NCBI GenBank assembly: GCA_036556265.1
Contig: DATBJU010000082.1
Location: forward strand, 1-60,667
Reading direction: 5' to 3'
DNA: 60,667 nt
Origin: JAUSIF01 sp036556265
GTDB taxonomy: Bacteria; Pseudomonadota; Alphaproteobacteria; Rhizobiales; Xanthobacteraceae
The translations under genes and the position numbers were made by a program. Shown in pieces: positions 59,815-60,667 of this stretch. The first letter of the stretch is position 1, and every line of letters starts with the position of its first letter. The notes below the pieces were generated by a model. That model had not been told where the DNA came from and searched no databases. It saw nothing but the letters and a program-made list of their open reading frames with translations.

Positions 59815-60660
59815 ATGAAAACGCGTGACGGAGTGGAACTTTACGTGCGCGATTGGCCGCTACCGACGGGTGTGCGGCGGCGCGGCGCGGCACTCATCGT
59901 GCACGGCCTTGGGGAACATTGCGGGCGCTACGCCCATGTTGCGGCGTCGCTCAACCCGATCGGCATCGCGGTGCGCGGGTACGACCATCGCGGCTTTGGC
60001 CAGTCCGGGGGGCCGCGCGGCGTATTGCCGACGGCGACCGCCTATCTCGATGACGCGAAGCTCGTGTTCGATGCCTTCGCGGCGGACGCGCGGGCGGCAG
60101 GCGACACCGCGGCGCCGTTCGTGATCGGGCACAGCATGGGCGGTGCCATCTCGGCGCGCGCCGTCACCGGGGGCTGGATTCGTCCGCGCGGTCTCGTTCT
60201 GTCCTCGCCGGCGTTGAAGCTGCCGATTCCGGCGGCCGCTCGGCTCTATGTGCGGCTCGCGACCCTAGTAACGCCCGACCGCGTACGTCCGCACGGCATT
60301 CCGTTGCAATTCATTTCGCGCGACCCGGCGGTGTTCGCGGAGGCGAAGGCCGACCCGCATTGCCACGATCGTGCGACGCCGCGGCTGGTCGCTTTTCTGA
60401 TCGACGCGGGTAACAGGGCGCGACGCGACGCGAGCAAGCTCGACGTTCCGACACTTCTGCTCGTCTCGGGCGAAGACAAGCTCGTGGACCCGGACGGCTC
60501 GCGCGAATTCGCCGCCGCGATGAGGCAAGACCGCTGCACGATCAAGATCTATCCCGAGCTTTATCACGAGATCTTCAACGAGCTGGAACCGGACCGCTCG
60601 CGCGTGCTCGCGGAGCTTGGCGAGTGGATCACGAAACAACTGGAAGGCGGGAGCCGCTGA
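59815..60660 (+). CDS. Alpha/beta hydrolase, monoacylglycerol-lipase-like
   Basis: A 281-residue serine hydrolase of the Hydrolase_4/PldB type with VHGLGEHCGRY (oxyanion), YDHRGFGQSGGPRG, the nucleophile elbow GHSMGG with Ser107, the acid in VSGEDKLVDPDGS near 225 and the histidine in ELYHEIFNE near 251. It probably cleaves monoacylglycerols or lysophospholipids. The ATG at 59815 starts MKTRDGVELYVRDW, the usual family opening. The stop at 60658-60660 shares a base with a further ATG (TGATGGACGC), so another coupled gene probably begins at the window edge. Confidence 0.88.
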   Translation: MKTRDGVELYVRDWPLPTGVRRRGAALIVHGLGEHCGRYAHVAASLNPIGIAVRGYDHRGFGQSGGPRGVLPTATAYLDDAKLVFDAFAADARAAGDTAAPFVIGHSMGGAISARAVTGGWIRPRGLVLSSPALKLPIPAAARLYVRLATLVTPDRVRPHGIPLQFISRDPAVFAEAKADPHCHDRATPRLVAFLIDAGNRARRDASKLDVPTLLLVSGEDKLVDPDGSREFAAAMRQDRCTIKIYPELYHEIFNELEPDRSRVLAELGEWITKQLEGGSR

Positions 60661-60667
60661 TGGACGC

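Overview
The window is a GC-rich, gene-dense chromosomal segment of an alphaproteobacterium, most likely of the order Hyphomicrobiales (Rhizobiales). This rests on recognisable lineage markers: CpdR, GapR (DUF2312) and TrcR (DUF1013) cell-cycle regulators, an ispH-thrB-rnhA operon, a split three-gene transhydrogenase (pntAA, pntAB, pntB) behind a tiny aa3-oxidase subunit IV gene, paired DUF882 and L,D-transpeptidase genes, DUF1244 and DUF1036 proteins, and an RpoH promoter with a ROSE-type RNA thermometer before an hsp20 gene. No phage, insertion sequence, rRNA operon, CRISPR array or toxin-antitoxin system was seen, so this is core genome. The genus cannot be named from what is visible.

Layout. 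1-7.2 kb: the end of a PaaK-like CoA ligase, ferrochelatase, arabinose-5-phosphate isomerase, an outer-membrane beta-barrel protein, an MltB-type transglycosylase and a DUF459 SGNH hydrolase. 7.2-13.4 kb: gltD and gltB (glutamate synthase), with a strong promoter and a palindromic operator upstream. 13.8-16.9 kb: two small exported proteins of related design around hsp20, then a lysophospholipase-like hydrolase. 17-20.4 kb: histidinol phosphatase, an MFS transporter, a probable trans-acting sRNA with a very strong terminator, and N-formylglutamate amidohydrolase. 20.5-28.4 kb: cpdR, tRNA-Val(GAC), rpmJ, a TPR protein, pyk, a DUF1036 protein, glycerate 2-kinase, a DMT exporter, DUF1244, gapR and a DUF882 peptidase. 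28.7-36.1 kb: a YcbB-like L,D-transpeptidase, a sigma-54 response regulator, a P2-type Ca2+ ATPase and a small membrane protein. 36.2-43.6 kb: an HTH regulator coupled to an unknown Cys-containing protein, oligoendopeptidase F, an ABC1 kinase and the aa3-IV/pnt cluster. 43.6-47.9 kb: MFS transporter, alpha/beta hydrolase, TPR lipoprotein, rpsU and purE. 48-52.3 kb: a GGDEF protein, rnhA-thrB-ispH and trcR. 52.3-60.7 kb: acyl-CoA metabolism (SDR, propionyl-CoA synthetase-like enzyme, TauE/SafE permease, acyl-CoA synthetase, NTF2-like protein, crotonase-fold protein, cupin, monoacylglycerol-lipase-like hydrolase).

Functional threads are cell-envelope remodelling (MltB, L,D-transpeptidase, DUF882 peptidase, KdsD, beta-barrel protein), nitrogen and redox balance (GltBD, Pnt), short- and medium-chain acyl-CoA handling, and cell-cycle control. 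The most interesting non-coding items are the probable AbcR/alpha-r15-like sRNA at about 19.25-19.35 kb, the RpoH promoter plus ROSE thermometer at 15.23-15.35 kb, a TetR-type palindrome at the gltB start site, and a family of GC-rich palindromic repeats, one copy of which splits the pnt operon while another encodes the C-terminus of a GGDEF protein.
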